Origin: Curvibacter cyanobacteriorum
Lineage (GTDB): Bacteria > Pseudomonadota > Gammaproteobacteria > Burkholderiales > Burkholderiaceae_C
Direction of reading: 5' to 3'
Length of the DNA: 64,000 nucleotides
Assembly (NCBI RefSeq): GCF_028649475.1
Contig: NZ_JAQSIP010000006.1
Location: forward strand, 62,001-126,000
The translations under genes were made by a program, and so were the position numbers. This document shows, piece after piece, positions 62,833-64,000 of the stretch. The notes under the pieces were generated by a model that had not been told where the DNA came from, searched no databases, and saw nothing but the letters and a program-made list of their open reading frames with translations. The first letter of the stretch is position 1, and each line of letters starts with the position of its first letter.

Positions 62833-63771
62833 ATGAAATTTCAAACTGGAGTCAATGCCACGGCCATCGCCCCGGTGAACCCGTGGGGCATGGTCCCGGC
62901 ACTGGGCAACCTCGACGCCTACATCACGGCGGTCAACCGGCTGCCCATGCTCACCCTCGAAGAAGAGCAAACCTACGCCCGCCAACTGCGTGACCACAAC
63001 AGCGTCGACGCAGCCGGCCGGCTGGTGCTGTCCCACCTGCGCTTGGTGGTGTCGGTGTCGCGCCAGTATCTGGGCTACGGCTTGCCGCAGGGCGACTTGA
63101 TCCAAGAAGGCAATGTGGGCCTGATGAAGGCCGTCAAGCGTTTCGATCCCGAGCAAGGCGTGCGGCTGGTCAGCTACGCGCTGCACTGGATCAAGGCGGA
63201 GATCCACGAATACATCCTGAAGAACTGGCGCATGGTCAAGGTCGCCACGACCAAGGCCCAGCGCAAGCTGTTCTTCAACCTGCGCTCGATGAAGCAAGGC
63301 TTCAAGACCGATGCGATGGAAGACGGCGCGACCCACCGCGACACCTTGAGCAACGCCGAGATCGACATGATGGCCGAGCAGCTCAATGTCAAGCGCGAGG
63401 AAGTGATGGAGATGGAAACCCGCATGTCGGGAGGCGATGTGCTGTTGGACCCGTCGCCCTCGGACGATGGCGAGCAAGCCTTTGGCCCCATCGCCTACCT
63501 GGCCGATGCGGCGCATGAACCGACCGCCATGATCGAGTCGCATCAACGCGACGTGCTGGCCAGCGACGGCATCGCCGCCGCCCTGAACAGCCTGGACGAG
63601 CGCAGCCGCCGCATCGTGGAGGAGCGCTGGCTCAAGGTCAACGACGATGGCTCGGGCGGCATGACGCTGCACGAGTTGGCCGCCGAATACAAGGTCAGTG
63701 CGGAGCGCATCCGCCAGATCGAGGTGGCGGCCATGAAGAAAATGAAGAAGGCCCTGGTCGAGTACGCCTGA
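62833..63771 (+). CDS. rpoH: RNA polymerase heat-shock sigma factor RpoH (sigma-32)
   Basis: A 312-residue sigma factor for heat-shock promoters. Region 2 has QGDLIQEGNVGLMKAVKRFDPEQGVRLVSYALHWIKAEIHEYIL; the RpoH box region follows as TKAQRKLFFNLRSM; region 4 ends in VSAERIRQIEVAAMKKMKKAL. The start is ATG 62833 (MKFQTGVN) with AAAGGA upstream, in preference to ATG 62815. A perfect CIRCE upstream places it under HrcA, so two heat-shock regulators are linked. An intrinsic terminator follows. Confidence 0.95.
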   Translation: MKFQTGVNATAIAPVNPWGMVPALGNLDAYITAVNRLPMLTLEEEQTYARQLRDHNSVDAAGRLVLSHLRLVVSVSRQYLGYGLPQGDLIQEGNVGLMKAVKRFDPEQGVRLVSYALHWIKAEIHEYILKNWRMVKVATTKAQRKLFFNLRSMKQGFKTDAMEDGATHRDTLSNAEIDMMAEQLNVKREEVMEMETRMSGGDVLLDPSPSDDGEQAFGPIAYLADAAHEPTAMIESHQRDVLASDGIAAALNSLDERSRRIVEERWLKVNDDGSGGMTLHELAAEYKVSAERIRQIEVAAMKKMKKALVEYA

Positions 63772-63791
63772 CCGGGTTTTGCCCTCCTTCC

Positions 63792-63816
63792 AAGCCGGCT
63801 TGTCCGGCTTTTTTTT
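63792..63816 (+). terminator. Intrinsic terminator downstream of rpoH
   Basis: AAGCCGG (63792-63798), CTTGT loop, CCGGCTT (63804-63810) and a T-run, 21 bases after the stop. Confidence 0.9.
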
Positions 63817-63937
63817 CGTCCCGATGTGGCCAATGGGGGTCTGGGATGTCGCCTTGAGGCGCAAGCACTGCCGGTTTGGGGCACACTCGGCGCAGACCAT
63901 TTTCAGACCGTCCCCCAGCCTTCACGGAGTCCGCGAC

Positions 63938-64000
63938 ATGCCCCTCATCCCGAACCGCCGCCACGCCTTGCAAGCAGGCTTGTTGAGCACACTGGCCTGG
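63938..64000 (+). CDS. Start of an exported protein with Tat-like signal, cut by window end
   Basis: Only 21 codons are visible. They read MPLIPNRRHALQAG followed by a hydrophobic run, which looks like a twin-arginine signal peptide. GGAG nine bases before the ATG supports it. The product cannot be identified. Confidence 0.6.
   Translation, partial: MPLIPNRRHALQAGLLSTLAW

Overview
The window reads as chromosomal DNA of a high-GC betaproteobacterium of the order Burkholderiales, most likely family Comamonadaceae. That is inference: it rests on GC-rich codons, a DUF3460 gene next to scpA, the soluble NAD-dependent formate dehydrogenase cluster fdsGBACD, the grxC-secB-gpsA order, the divergent ftsY/M16 peptidase arrangement, and TAAAAT-like -10 boxes close to start codons. 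Genes are densely packed and cover nearly everything. I saw no tRNA, rRNA, insertion sequence, prophage or CRISPR array.

Layout. 1-9846: housekeeping and mixed genes (partial threonine dehydratase, CBS protein, fkpB-ispH, radC-Smr, GNAT enzyme, group II truncated haemoglobin, FtsX-like permease, membrane-anchored C13 peptidase). 10010-19964: HpaI-type aldolase, then the formate block: an OFA-family transporter followed by fdsG-fdsB-fdsA-fdhD-fdsD on the minus strand, with an FdsR-like LysR gene upstream. 20021-39159: core metabolism and cell biology (apbC, metG, a degenerate GGDEF protein, SulP transporter, scpA, panB, queE, queD, a pabBC fusion, panC, gpsA, secB, grxC, rhodanese, gpmA, ctpA-type protease, moeB). 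39308-41913: a receiver-only regulator, a NarL-type regulator and a CHASE3 histidine kinase. 42057-49045: a small orphan gene, a hydrolase, coaD, rsmD, two M16 peptidases and ftsY.

49273-64000 is the accessory part. It opens with a Ser/Gly-linker lipoprotein and a DUF3034 outer-membrane-like protein paired with an exported group I truncated haemoglobin. A CoA-transferase/HMG-CoA-lyase pair with a divergent IclR regulator and a Tat-exported amidohydrolase follow. Then comes the most interesting stretch, 57945-62603: Tat-exported ferritin-like protein, cytochrome c, ECF sigma factor, RskA-like anti-sigma factor, a second DUF3034 protein, a second exported truncated haemoglobin and a second cytochrome c, all on one strand. 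Two promoter-like elements sharing TGAATCCA precede the ferritin-like and DUF3034 genes at nearly the same distance. I interpret this as a self-regulated envelope haem/iron redox system. Its substrate is not apparent from sequence.

The window closes with rpoH under a perfect CIRCE element (HrcA operator) and the first 21 codons of another protein with a possible Tat signal. All coordinates and motif positions were read by eye. Family assignments come from motif recognition, not database searches.
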